64,000 nt of DNA from Punctularia strigosozonata HHB-11173 SS5 (taxonomy: Eukaryota > Basidiomycota > Agaricomycetes > Corticiales > Punctulariaceae), in assembly GCF_000264995.1 (NCBI RefSeq), contig NW_006767435.1, positions 2,008,531 to 2,072,530 on the forward strand, written 5' to 3'. A program made the position numbers and the translations under genes. Shown one piece after another: positions 49,781 through 60,384 of this stretch. The notes beneath the pieces are model-generated. The model was not told the origin of the DNA, did not search any database, and saw nothing but the letters and a program-made list of their open reading frames with translations. Positions within the stretch are counted from its first letter, which is position 1. Each line of letters begins with the position of its first letter.

Positions 49781-51736
49781 TCACGTCTCAGCTCTCACCG
49801 CTAGTGATGAAGAAACAGCGGGTTCAAGCCGTTGGCCATACCGTAACCAGTTGGGACTATGGTCCAGCCCACCCATCGCTTGTTTGACCGTTCTCACCAG
49901 GCTGTCGCCGGGCACCTCGTCTTTTCCTTCTCCTTTCTCCATCCCTTCCCGCGGGCTTCCCTTATCACCCGAGAGCTCCCAAAACATGCTGCCTCCCAGC
50001 CCTTCCCGCGCGATGTACTCACCCTTCCACCAACCAACCTGCGCAGTATCAAAGCTCACCATTTCACCCTTCGCGGGATCGAAGCTCCAGCTTGCCAAGG
50101 CTCGCTCGTCATGGAATACTTGAGAATTGGGGAGAGGCAAAGCGCGGTAATCATAGACACCCTGTTCCCAGCTGCCCGCTCCGACACCTGAGAAAGGGTG
50201 ACCAGGCCCGCGGGTGTTCATGAAGCTAGGAGAACGATTACTTAATGCTCATTCGTCACTCACAGGGCTGGACTGGTCGTCACCTTCGACCGTACAGCGG
50301 AATGCCCATGATGATCTTATGCCGTGGCACACCTTGTGCGATGTACCAGTTGATCGCCTCAGCGGCACTGATCAACCCGCCAAACACGTTGGCCTGATGA
50401 TTCGCGATCTGGTCCCAGGAACCGGCTGAGATCCGAGGGCGTTAGCTCCAATGCACAACAAGTGCTCGAACACGAACAGAAATCCTGATTAAAGTATCAA
50501 CAACTACAACCCCGGGCGTGTCAAGCACACGTACATAGCTCATCATGTTCCAGAAGTCAAGTGCCCTATCCATTTCAGCCGCATGGAGCTTTTTGTAATT
50601 ATCTGGGCCGCAAGGCGCTGCGATCTGTCCATGCGATGAGTAGGCAGCTCTAAACAGGTCCAGCTTTGTGCTCACGGTCAATAGGAAGCGGTAATCGATG
50701 CCCTTGTTTCGCGCATGTTGGTCAAGTGCATGTCGGAGCTCGTGTAGAAGGGCCACGTATCCTCTCGCTTGTTCGTCATTCTACATGCAATGAGCGCTAG
50801 GACGAGCTGTTGTGAAACCTTCCTCACTTGAGGATATTCGTAGTCCTAAGTGTGCCTATGTCAATGTTTATCTGCGTGAATCTTATAGACACCTGCGTAC
50901 GACGTCTAGACCGTCTAACGCATAATCTTCTAGCAACTGCACGGCACTTTCGACGAATCGGGCCCTTCGCGACGCGTCCACTACGACAGGGTGGAATGAT
51001 GGCGAATACGTCCATCCACCGATTGATAGAATCACTTTCAAATGCCTGTGCTGCTGCTTGAGCTTGTAGATAGCGTTGAAGTTGCCGTACAGGTTGTTGC
51101 TCGTGTCATCCCACGAGTCTCCCGGGTAATGTATGTCCTGATCTGCCCACAGATCAGACAAGAACACCTCCCCGGTCTCGGACTTGACGTTGGCAAACGC
51201 GTAAAGGATGTGACTGAAATGGTCGACAGGAAATATATTTATGAGGTTCGCATGATTGAGACAAAAATGCGGGTGTACATAGTGATCAGACGTACGTGAG
51301 ATCCTCCGCGGGGATCAACGAGGGCGGAAATTTACGACCGTAAATACCCCTATGGGCAAGAGTGAGGAAAGATCGCTGAATCGCAGCGTTTCACGAACCA
51401 ATTAACAAAGCTAACGGGACGGCGGTTAGCTGCTGCGAGTCGGGCCCGAGATAACATTGTCACGTACTATCCGACGCTGTATTTCCCTTGCTGCGACATT
51501 TCTGTCTGATTCACTGCGACGGTGGTGTTCTGGATTTCTGGAATTTTGCCTATCAAAGCCTGATCACGATCGGCGGCGAGGCGGTGGAATGCGTTGTACG
51601 TAGGAACCCCGACCAGAAATAAGGAGACGGCCAAGAAGACTAGAAACGACGCCTTGGGACGTTTCCGCGGTGACAGTGAGGTTCTGCTACGGTTGGTGCG
51701 GTCGTCTGTTGGAAGCGGTTGGTAAGATGCCGACAT
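49781..51736 (-). CDS. Membrane-anchored GH18 chitinase
   Basis: It hydrolyses chitin with substrate-assisted catalysis. From ATG 51736 the N-terminus is cytosolic and basic (RSRTSLSPRKRPKASF), followed by one helix (LVFLAVSLFLVGVPTYNAF) without a cleavage site. This makes it a type II membrane protein with its catalytic domain outside. YSVGY is joined to FVNW through a 12-nt exon at 51399-51410, then GIYGRKFPPSLIPAEDLTHI. Strand 3 is LKVILSIGGWTYSPSF. The catalytic motif DGLDVDYEYPQ (DxxDxDxE) is assembled over an 18-nt exon (50828-50845). Later: MMSYVR, WDQIANHQANVFGG, IIMGIPLYGRR, GGSMFWELSGDK. Eight or so introns. The end is tentative: the frame read stops at 49781, whereas relatives often end with NLRNGM-like residues, so a last intron near 49840 is possible. 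Confidence 0.88.
50828..50845 (-). other. 18-nt exon carrying GH18 catalytic residues
   Basis: It encodes Asp-Tyr-Glu-Tyr-Pro-Gln, so both the last Asp and the proton-donor Glu of DxxDxDxE sit on it. Flanking introns are 50846-50900 and 50782-50827 with GT-AG ends. Confidence 0.8.
51399..51410 (-). other. 12-nt micro-exon of the GH18 gene
   Basis: It completes Tyr and encodes Phe-Val-Asn plus two bases of Trp, giving the YFVNWG start of the barrel. Acceptor TTAG and donor GTTCGT flank it. Confidence 0.7.
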
Positions 51737-52101
51737 GTGTTATATATAATCGATGCTCCGACAACGAAGCGGTGCTTCGGAGTGCACCGCAGATGCTGCG
51801 CGGCGCTGCGTCGGGCGGATGCTGAGATTACGGGTTGAAAGAGTGTCAGGTTATATTTCGAAGGATACGGAAGATAGCAACGGAGGCAAGTGGTAGTGGT
51901 TTGAAGACGAAGCCGCAAGACGACGTCAGTGTCTCTTTGCAAAGCGCAGGACCAGGATGGAGCTGTGACCAGCATGTGATCATTTCAATGGCTCTCCTCT
52001 GGAGGCCATCGGACCGTGTAGTGACTGTAAGGCGCCTACCTTGTCATCAGCCCTGCCTGATTGCCTGAATCTGCGGCTACGTTGGTCGACGCTACAGAAG
52101 C
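51737..52101. other. Divergent promoter region
   Basis: Between chitinase (-) and CREG-like (+) starts. No clear box. Confidence 0.4.
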
Positions 52102-53078
52102 ATGGGACACTCCTACGGATCTCGCGATGCTCTTCTGTACTGGGCCGCCATGGGATTGCTGGTCCTGCAGAGTCTTGTGCTATTGGCCGTCGCTGAAGAG
52201 ACGGTGGAAGATGCAGGTCGGTCTCCCACAAATCAACCGTCGAGCATCTCGACGTCAAACGTTCTGATTGCTCTATCTACATACTCGATGTAGCAATACT
52301 GGCACGCAAATTGGTTGACTATTCTCCGACATCTATCGGAACTATGGCGACCTTGTTCCCAGATGGTCACGATCTTGCGGGTGCGGGATCTTCTGCATGA
52401 TCTTGTGTCCATGTGCAACTCACCGGCGCGTTGAAGGTCAAGCGTTTCCACTTCAGGAGTATTATGCTAGGTCCGTCTACAACTGATCACCGATCAAAGT
52501 GCCGAACCTCTAACCCCTTTCAGTTGCTTCACCAATGGCTCTCTTGCCCTCCTTTTCCTCCCCATCTCCCGGCACAGTCAGAACATCATCCATTCTCCTT
52601 CACACAGCGCATCGATATCAATATGGTCCGAACCCTTACCTAAAGCTAGCCGCGCACGGGTCTCCCTCATAGGCAATGTCACCGTATTCGATAGCGACGA
52701 TCAAATCGACGACGTCGAAGCCTTGCAAGCATGTTATCTCCGACGTCACCCGGATGCGCGGGGCTGGCTTCCCGACTCGCCGCGAGCACCTCATCTATCC
52801 TATTGGGCGCGATTTGATCCGCAGGTGGGTATTCAGTCGGATCTTTTTCAGAACAAGCTGCTGATGAGGCGTTTAGGCAATATACTATGTCGGTGGCTTT
52901 GGCAGGTGGGGTGACTTGTTTTGTCGGATACTGCATGACAGTCTGACGGCTGCCTCTGAATAGCGAGCATTACATCGGATACATACCCTTAAATCTTTAC
53001 CAAGAAGCGTTGGCGTCTACAATGGGTCCTGTTGGCGTAGCGGGAAGATTTCTCGTCCAAACCGGACAGATGTCATAG
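52102..53078 (+). CDS. CREG-like secreted FMN-binding-fold protein
   Basis: This resembles CREG (cellular repressor of E1A-stimulated genes), a secreted or lysosomal glycoprotein with the split-barrel fold of pyridoxamine-phosphate oxidases but usually no enzyme activity. ATG 52102 gives a signal peptide (LLYWAAMGLLVLQSLVLLAV), then EETVEDA joined to AILARKLVDYSPTSIGTMAT, LFPDGHDLAGQAFPLQEYYA, SCFTNGSLALLFLPISRHSQ, ARVSLIGNVTVF, ACYLRRHPDARGWLPDSP, FDPQ joined to AIYYVGGFGSEHYIGYIPLN, and the end GVAGRFLVQTGQMS. All six joins keep frame. One Asn-Gly-Ser glycosylation site is present. It ends 80 bp from the convergent neighbour. Confidence 0.85.
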
Positions 53079-53158
53079 ACAACGACGTCGACCGTATGGG
53101 AGGGAAAACATTTAATGTACATTAGACGGATTGTAACATATCTAAATCACCCATATGT

Positions 53159-54802
53159 TCAGGATACCCCGAGCAAGTCGGAGGTTGAGCTGCTCAACGT
53201 TGACGATGAAACGCCATCGCGGCCAACGAAGCACGAAGGGTTCAAATTTGCATCACCAAAGGCAATGCTGACCACGTCCTTGACGTGCTGATCGATGCCC
53301 TCTTGTTCGAAGACCTCCTGCATGACTTCCGCAATACGGCCGCCGGTCTTGAATGCATGCCATTCCTGGCCTTGGTGTGGCACGCATGATAGCAACAGCT
53401 CACACTTGAGTCGTCCCGCATCCGGGGCAGCAGATGGTGCGCCAAGCACGTTCACGACCTCGTCGGGATTAGGAGGCTTGTCCCTGGGAGTCACGATGGG
53501 ATTCGGGCCGGACAGTTCTGGATCTGCCGCACCTATCCGTCGCGCCCGGGGGGGGAGACGACCCCGTGCTTTGGGCCTGGAGGAACCAGTCGCGGATGGC
53601 GCAGGTATTCCGAGACATTTGACGTAGACAACAGTCTTGAATGTGTTCAATGCGGGAGAGGGTGTGGATGCGAGGAACAAGTTTGACAGGGTGTCAACGC
53701 TGGCAGCAGTCCGATTAACAACTTGATCCGCGAATATCGACGTGTCAAAGTCAGGCGAAGATGTCAGATTCACGAGCTGCGAAAGATTCAATCAGAAAGA
53801 TCCAAAACATTTCAAGTTAAAAAGTTGCATACGAGTGACATCAGATCCCCGCCGAGGGATCGCTTGTGTATATCCGCTTGATCCATACAGCAGAAGACGA
53901 CGTCCAGTGGCTCCTTGGCGTCCCATCTGGGACCCTGTCCCGTCTTCGACGGAGGTATCTGCGCTAGCAGCAAAGGGGAATGTCGTTCTGACATATCATA
54001 AGAAGAACACTTCATGTAAGAGATTGGGAGAACGAACGAGTCCCATTCCTGACATGAGCATCTTGATCATTCTTGAATATCATGATGAGCCATTCAAGAA
54101 CGAGCCACGCATGGCGGCCCACGGCGCTTTCCTCGACGCCCTCTTCAAGCTCTTCCTCCTCGGCGTCTACATCGTCCGCGATGCGTCTGCCTCTTCGGTT
54201 GTCGCCAGGCACATCGAGTCGCTTCCGTCTCACAAATCCTTCACGTAGAACGTCCCAACAAGTGCGAATGTGGGTGAAACACCGATGTGTTACACGCGCG
54301 ATGTAAGACTCGTCCTCGTCCTCGTCTTTCATAACAAAGTTCCCGACTCCGGGAGGCGGGTACGAAGGGATTGCTCGCATGATAGACGCAGGAGAGCAAG
54401 CTAGAGCCATATGAAACATGCATCTGTTCGCGGCAGCTGTGGCTTCCGGGGTAGGCAGCAAGGCCGACCGTTTCCGCTTCAGGTTGATCTTGGAGGGTGA
54501 GATGTTCCCGGCTGTGATTGCAGCTGGGTCATTTTCAGGAGGAGGCGGGTAGAGTGCCATATACAGGACTTGTCGCACATGCGGCCTGCAAAAGATACCA
54601 CGCGTTTAACGCGTCTGGTTCTGATCTTTACGCGTCGAAGTAGGTTGGTAGTAGTTACGCACGCGAATGGACGCGCTTTTGGCGTGCATATATTAAGCAG
54701 GAGATCGATGCCGGCTTCGTATTGACCCTCTTCGAAACAGGTGTCCACAAGCGCTTGAAGGTTCTTGCTCAATTCGCGTTCAGTGGTCGCGACGGCAGTC
54801 AT
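53159..54802 (-). CDS. Uncharacterised protein
   Basis: No family recognised. From ATG 54802 exon 1 is helical (TTERELSKNLQALVDTCFEE, GQYEAGIDLLLNICTPKARP). Next is VRQVLYMALYPPPPENDPAA, a basic patch (NLKRKRSALL), FTHIRTCWDVLREGFVRRKR, an acidic run (DDVDAEEEELEEGVEE) and RHAWLVLEWLIMIFKNDQDA. Then LLAQIPPSKTGQGPRWDAKE with PLDVVFCCMDQAD, LVNLTSSPDFDTSIFADQVV, a Pro/Arg linker, and CELLLSCVPHQGQEWHAFKT with AEVMQEVFEQEGIDQHVKD. No signal or membrane segment; the basic and acidic patches suggest a nuclear protein. Four introns keep frame. Convergent with CREG-like (80 bp); its start is 308 bp from the Clr2-like stop. Confidence 0.7.
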
Positions 54803-55110
54803 GGTAAGAAGATAGCACGTGTCGACGCGAATTGCTAAGTTCTGAGACAATCCCATGAGCAATTAGATTATTCAAGTACTTAAGGTCTACAGTAACTGAA
54901 GCTATAGTACCGAAGAATCGAAAACATGTTGGAGGTGTGCGATAGAGGGAGGACGGCGTGATGGGGCGTATATGACGATAAGTATTATCCGTGCTTGAAA
55001 ACCTAGGAGTTTGGACATGGAAGGTGATGTGATGTTATGATTATGGTATGACCTCCTGAAGTGCGGAGAGGACAAGCGGGCCAATGAGTCATTGCACTCG
55101 GCTCTTCTCA
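54803..55110. other. Intergenic between two minus-strand genes
   Basis: AT-rich; promoter of the uncharacterised gene and 3' end of the Clr2-like gene. Nothing else seen. Confidence 0.4.
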
Positions 55111-55969
55111 CTACACTGGAGGTGCAGCAGGCGGCGGCGAGTCAGGTCGGTTCATGTCACGATAGTCCTTCGCCATTATTGGCTTCGCGGGCGCCGCCTT
55201 GTGCTTCTTCTTCGTCTCAGCTGTAGTGCCTCGCTTCCTCTTAGATGCTGGATTCTCCTGTTCATCGTCCGTGCCCTCCGTGCTCGATACCCGCTTCTGT
55301 GCCTTTTTATAATTGGAATATGTAGCAGATATCTCGCCCTGCGTGCGCGTATTATCGCAATATGTGCACTGGCAGGTAGTTCGGCCACTGGATGTCGTGG
55401 GCTTGCCTTCCGCAAGCCATTTTGCATGGAAGAAGAACTCGGCCGGAGATCGAAATCGGTTCACAGTGAGAGAGCCTGGAAAAAGTGGCCAGGGAGTGAG
55501 TCCATAGGTTTCTTGACCAAGGGCAACCAGCGAATGGACTTGACTCACCACATAGGTAACAGTCCGTGCGCCAGTCATAATTATCCCCCTTCTTGTGCGT
55601 GAATAGCTTATACCCCTCCGGGAAGCTGATCAGCACACATCTGTCTGCCTTCACCGCGTCTAGGCAAGTGTCAGATCGTCATCTCGGAAACAATGGATAT
55701 GGAGCAAACTTACACCCAGCGGGTATCAGCACTTGCTTTGCCAAGAACTTGCCGATCGCTCTCTTCCAATGGCTCTCTTGAGGGGTCCCAACCGCAACTT
55801 CGAAGTGATTGGTAGATGCAGTACTTGGGAGACCTGAGGGAGCAGGTTCTTTAACCTGCTTGGGCCACCGATCGGCAGAAGCATCCGTTCTGTTGATGAT
55901 GATGCCACTGTTGCCACTATCGGCCATATGAACAGTGTAAGGATTCGAGGCGGGGAGGGTGGAGGGCAT
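55111..55969 (-). CDS. Clr2-like transcription-silencing domain protein
   Basis: Fission-yeast Clr2 is part of the SHREC heterochromatin complex. From ATG 55969 (MPSTLPASNPYTVHMADSGN) come KRAIGKFLAKQVLIPAG, DAVKADRCVLISFPEGYKLF, THKKGDNYDWRTDCYLCG, then VNRFRSPAEFFFHAKWLAEG and CQCTYC. The order GYxL...K...R.D.YL.G...FRSP.EF..H..WL...C.C..C is that of the Clr2 N-terminal silencing domain. The tail is basic (NPASKRKRGTTAETKKKHKA) and ends Pro-rich. The whole protein is about 240 residues, far shorter than fission-yeast Clr2, with no further domain visible. Two or three introns. It is divergent from BolA. The domain match is from memory and would be settled by a profile search. Confidence 0.7.
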
Positions 55970-56341
55970 CTTTGGTGTATTTGTTTGAGACAACGTCTAG
56001 CAAGCGAGAATAACCGGGATGGTTGGGATTGGGAGCAACTTAGGAGGACAATGAGTCGGACAAAGACGGCCCTAACCCTACCTTTACTCAATTCACGTGA
56101 TGAGAACGGCATGAAGGAGCATGAGGGTAAATTTGAAGGAGCGAGTACGTATTGCGGGATTTCTTGTCCTAAAGTACCGAGGCCTGATGGTTGTGGACTA
56201 CCAAAAGCGCTCCTGCTACTGTATACTCTCTTGCTCAACGGTGAGCGTTAGAGGTACTCCACGGATTCAGTGGCGCACGGGCCGACGGGGGTCGTCGGAG
56301 TATTCCACGTGAACATCAGGGGTCGGATATTGTTCTTGACA
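55970..56341. other. Shared divergent promoter of Clr2-like and BolA genes
   Basis: A 372 bp gap between start codons. Includes an ACCCTAACCCTA-like patch near 56069-56082, too short to be telomeric. No TATA box seen. Confidence 0.4.
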
Positions 56342-57083
56342 ATGCGCCTCCTCCGCCTACGTCCAGTCGCGGGCTTCAGGAGATTCAACGCCAGCCCGAG
56401 CACCCGATTCTTCGCCATGTCTACTGACGGAACAGCGCAAGCACCAGGTCCGATCGAAACCAGCATTCGGCAGAAAGTAAGACCTCTTTGCATTCGCCGA
56501 GGACACAAGTATCCACGCACACGCGGTCGCCTTCATATGAACGTAGCTTACAGAACTCCTGAACCCCACGGAGCTCACGATCACGAATGACTCCTGGCAA
56601 CATCGGCACCACCGCGCTATGAAAGAACAAGGCGGGGGCAGTGGTGAGACGCGTGAGTGCTATTCTGCTCCTTGATTTCCAGACTCTCCATCCCGCAGAG
56701 GATATTTCATGATGCGTTTCATCATTTTGGGTTACATTGCCTCGTCTCGCCTCGGCCGCATGAAATGGAAATGCTGAACCCTGCTCTAAATTTCTTTGCG
56801 CGCGCAGATTTCTCCATCCAGATGGTGTCGGATGCTTTCAAGGGCAAGGCACGTACACACTCCAGCTTTACCCAACTCCTGCCGCGCCATCATCAAACGC
56901 GCAGCACGGGGACCTCAGACAGCATCGATAGCAGGATGGCTTACGACTTTGCTTCCCATCCAGACGACGATGCAGAGGCACCGACTCGTATATGCCGCAC
57001 TTGCCGAGGAGCTGAATCGGGATGGGGGCGTTCACGCGCTCTCGCTCCAGACAAAGACCGCGGACGAAGCCAACAAGGCATAG
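56342..57083 (+). CDS. BOL1: BolA-family protein, probably mitochondrial
   Basis: BolA proteins pair with monothiol glutaredoxins in iron-sulfur cluster handling. From ATG 56342 the start is a basic presequence (MRLLRLRPVAGFRRFNASPS); an inner ATG (MSTDGTAQ) could give a cytosolic form. Then IETSIRQK joined to LTELLNPTELTITNDSWQHR, HHRAMKEQGGGSGETH, FSIQMVSDAFKGK, and TTMQRHRLVYAALAEELNRD ending TADEANKA. These are all BolA hallmarks, including the SHF-like THFSIQ and the RH(RL)VY helix. The third intron (56849-56963) starts with GC instead of GT; no GT donor nearby keeps frame. Stop at 57081-57083. Confidence 0.88.
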
Positions 57084-58464
57084 AGTCCGCGACGCTCGGT
57101 GACGAACTCCGTGATGGTGTGCGAGACAGCTGTCTACCACCCGACGGCTGAATCTGGTGGCCATGGCCCGCGATGATCTCTTTCGCTTCTGCTGACAGAA
57201 AGTTAAAAATGCCACTTTTGACTTCATGCGGGTACCGACGCGTGGAGGCTCCTCAGGGCCGAACATTGCAAGTTATTCGCGTAATCTCGTAAGCCGTTCA
57301 TCGGCTCGACTATGCACTTTATACATTTTGGGCGCCGCCGTCATCCATGTCATAACGACCGGACTCACTCTGCACGTTGTCCCAGCGATGAGCGAACTGC
57401 GTCTGCGTACTGGTGCGGTCTGCCCGTGTACGATGTGATTATCCCACTTCTGACGGTCTGTGAGGGCAAGTTTTTCGTGATCGCCGCGTCCTGTCAATCC
57501 TGAATCCTTTGAGCCGAGGCTCTTGGTATACTACGCATATGTTTCCAGTTGATTTGTTGGGTTCCCCTGTCGTCAAGCCAAGACCTCCGGCACTACTGCC
57601 GGCGGACTTCGTCCACCAACATGACCAAGAGCATCACCCGCGCAAACGCTGCCGTTCTCCAAGGATACGACAGACCGCGTCAACATGATTAGACCACGCA
57701 GCCCTCCACGTACTTAACCTCTGAGAGCGCAGGAATGAAATGTCTAAGCACAGTGAAGTGCTCGAGATAGGTGCATGTACATGTTTGAACAGCCGAAGAC
57801 TAGTGTATCGAGCAGCACAGCCGCCACTCATCGCATTTCCTCAGTACACCGACCAGCGTCAGCTCAAGATTCATCGCATGGGTCGTAGACGCTGGCACTG
57901 CAATCCGCTGGTTGCTGAGCTTCCGTCTCGTCGACGGTCGTCGTAGTGAACATCGATCAGCACCGAAAGCACTTGATACCTCTGCCACGTTACCATGACG
58001 CGACCCTTGGCGACCCTCATCGCCGTCTCGCGAACGGGCGCAATGTCACCCCCACGTAACCCTTCGCAAGCCGCTGTCTCTCTGCGCTGTCTGTTGCCAG
58101 ACGATAGCATTGCGCGGATTGGTTGAACACCGTGCCGGCCATGAGTCGCCTGCAGGCGAGTCCCGGATGCGCCGTACATGGATACACCCTGATCCTTCTT
58201 CAATGCATTGCAGAGGTTACGACCTGATCTGCGCTCTCGAATATAGGATCACCGTGAATCGTGCTTTGATTGCCATTGATCATCATCGCTACTACCATCG
58301 GGTGGGCTGGCCATCCCGGTGCTCCGCTCGGTATATATGGATCCTTGTCTCACCGAGGGCTCTTGTCTGTTCAGCCGCTGCATCCACCTCTCGCTTCTTT
58401 TCGCTTTCTTCTTCTTTCACCTTTCTTCTTTTTTCTTTCTCTCTATCACCAACTTCTTTCTCCA
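57084..58464. other. 1.4 kb intergenic and C2H2 gene promoter
   Basis: The right end has a TATA box and a long T/C-rich leader (58388-58463) before the zinc-finger gene. The remainder has minus-strand frames without motifs near 57870-58200. Confidence 0.5.
58332..58338 (+). promoter_or_regulatory. TATA box for the C2H2 gene
   Basis: TATATAT, 127 bp before ATG 58465, followed by a pyrimidine-rich tract typical of active fungal promoters just before the transcript start. Confidence 0.5.
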
Positions 58465-59644
58465 ATGCAAGGTCGAGCGTCTTCATCCCCGGAGCCTGAA
58501 GCGCCCTACCCCAGTCGACAGGGCCGACTCACACTACCACCTATCAGAGATCTGTTTCGCGAGGAACTCGCACTTCCTCGCCGGCCTCCAGCCAACACTG
58601 CGACGCCTGACCTTGCACGATCCCCTTCTGGATCGTTCTCCCGCCTTCGCCTTTCTTCCGTTGATGATGGACGGAACGACCCGACTTATTACCAGTCGAG
58701 TCCTTCTTTCACCCCGAGACCTTACACCGGTGCCGGACACGGATCCTTGGTACGCGACTCGATTCATTTAACGCACCGTGTAAATCTGATCGCAGCTCCT
58801 TTAGTTCCATCCCTCGTCCGCGTCAACGGGAACACCATCAACTGCCACTTCTTCCTTTTTGTTGGCCACGCCCCCTCCGACATTCATTCATCCGTTCCAA
58901 AACCCCGAGATCGCGGATCCCACCATCCGTCGGTCGTCATTCCCGAACATCGCGTCGTCATCCTCACTCCAGTTTCCAGAGGGTGCACGCGGGCGAAGCT
59001 ACTCAGACACGCTGCACCCGAGCACCAGCGGCTACGGACAATGCTCTCCTTATGACTATATGCGCACTCCGTACGCCTCGCACGGCGCGCCGCGCGTGTA
59101 CGCTGGATCCCCAATGGGCCCACATGGCGAACACGCTCATCGCATGCCCAGCGGCCTTGTCGGCCCCGAACCAGAATACGGCGCGCCTACCGGGATGTAT
59201 AGGGCACCGTCCACCAGCGAAATTCCCGCTCCGGTACCCGGTCCGAGCACTCGAGGAGCGAGATATGACTGCAGCTACTGCGGGAAAACGTTCAACCGCC
59301 CCAGCAGCTTGAAGGTGTGTCCTCGTCCTACTACACGATGCTGTCGACAAGACTCACGGAATGCATTGTTGCAATCAGATTCATATCAATTCGCATACAA
59401 AGGAGAAGCGTACGTCATAACTTACTTATCGCAACGCATGTCTGACATGACTGCCATGTTTCTAGCCTTCCAATGCCCTGTCGAAGGCTGCGGACGTGCC
59501 TTCAGTGTTCTCAGCAACATGCGCCGGCATGCACGTGTTCACTCGCAGCCCAAGCGACCTCGCCGGGGCTCCCAGTCAAGCGCAGAGGGATCCTCGAACC
59601 CGGTCACGGAGGATGAGGAGGACGAGAAGCCGATGGAGGCATAG
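58465..59644 (+). CDS. C2H2 zinc-finger transcription factor
   Basis: A nuclear regulator. From ATG 58465 (MQGRASSSPEPEAPYPSRQG) comes a short LTLPPIRDLFREEL motif, also seen near the N-terminus of many fungal C2H2 factors, then a Ser/Pro/Tyr-rich region across one or two introns (IRRSSFPNIASSSSLQFPEG; SPYDYMRTPYASHGAPRVYA). Two zinc fingers sit near the C-terminus: YDCSYCGKTFNRPSSLK joined by an intron to IHINSHTKEKPFQ, and CPVEGCGRAFSVLSNMRRHA with the last His in RVH. Both have the C2H2 ligands and the TKEKPF linker. The tail is basic then acidic (KRPRRGSQSS; EDEEDEKPMEA). Finger layout resembles stress/Azf1-like factors but the target is unknown. The intron in the middle (near 58750-58870) is the least certain join. 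Confidence 0.85.
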
Positions 59645-60384
59645 TCGGCCTTCTAAGGCCTGGCCGTCGCAAAGGCATACTGCGGCCCCTTTACGACACC
59701 CTCATCCCCAAGGCAAGCACTGCACCGTTGGAATGTCAATCCCTCCCGGCGATCGCGTCCGCGCCGCAACTACGATAACGACATGTTACGAACCTACACT
59801 TACGCCATGCCGGCTCCGATATCTCGGCACACCATCACGATCCACCTCAGCTGGCTTCGCGCGCGAACATCATCTCGCCGCAGCTCAGTCGTAACAAAAA
59901 CCTCCTCAGAGCCATCGTCTTCCGAAGACTGCATTACTACAGACTCTCACGAGAACATTACGCTCTCACTGCATTACATAGCTCCCCTGCATCATGCATC
60001 CGCACCTCAGCCAGACTAACCCATTCCGCATCGCAGTCAGCTGAGTACCGCACCAACACTCGCATTTGCATCATTCGCATTGTACACCCTGCATCTTCCA
60101 GTCCTTCCACTGATGTTGTATTTCGCAAGTCATTCGTCGTATTTATTCGCATGTTTATTCATATATTTATTCCGTTATTTATTCTTGGCACCTTTCGCCG
60201 TTTGTACTACTATGCGTCATGCGCGTCCGTTTTTTTGGCAACGTTACGGCACCAAAGGTTCCTGTACAGGCGTGTACGATATGTATGTAACCAAAAGAGG
60301 ATTCATGCATCGAAGCGGACTGATGTCAAGGGAAGGCGCCAGAGAGAACTTGGTGGTATTCATACCTCGTCACCAGCCCCACAG
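59645..60384. other. Convergent 3' region
   Basis: Between zinc-finger (+) and ligase (-) genes. Contains T/A-rich ATTTATT repeats near 60140-60180. No gene seen. Confidence 0.5.

Noticed and set aside
56069-56082. ACCCTAACCCTA-like patch
   Set aside because: Too short and unique to be an interstitial telomere repeat; probably part of the promoter.
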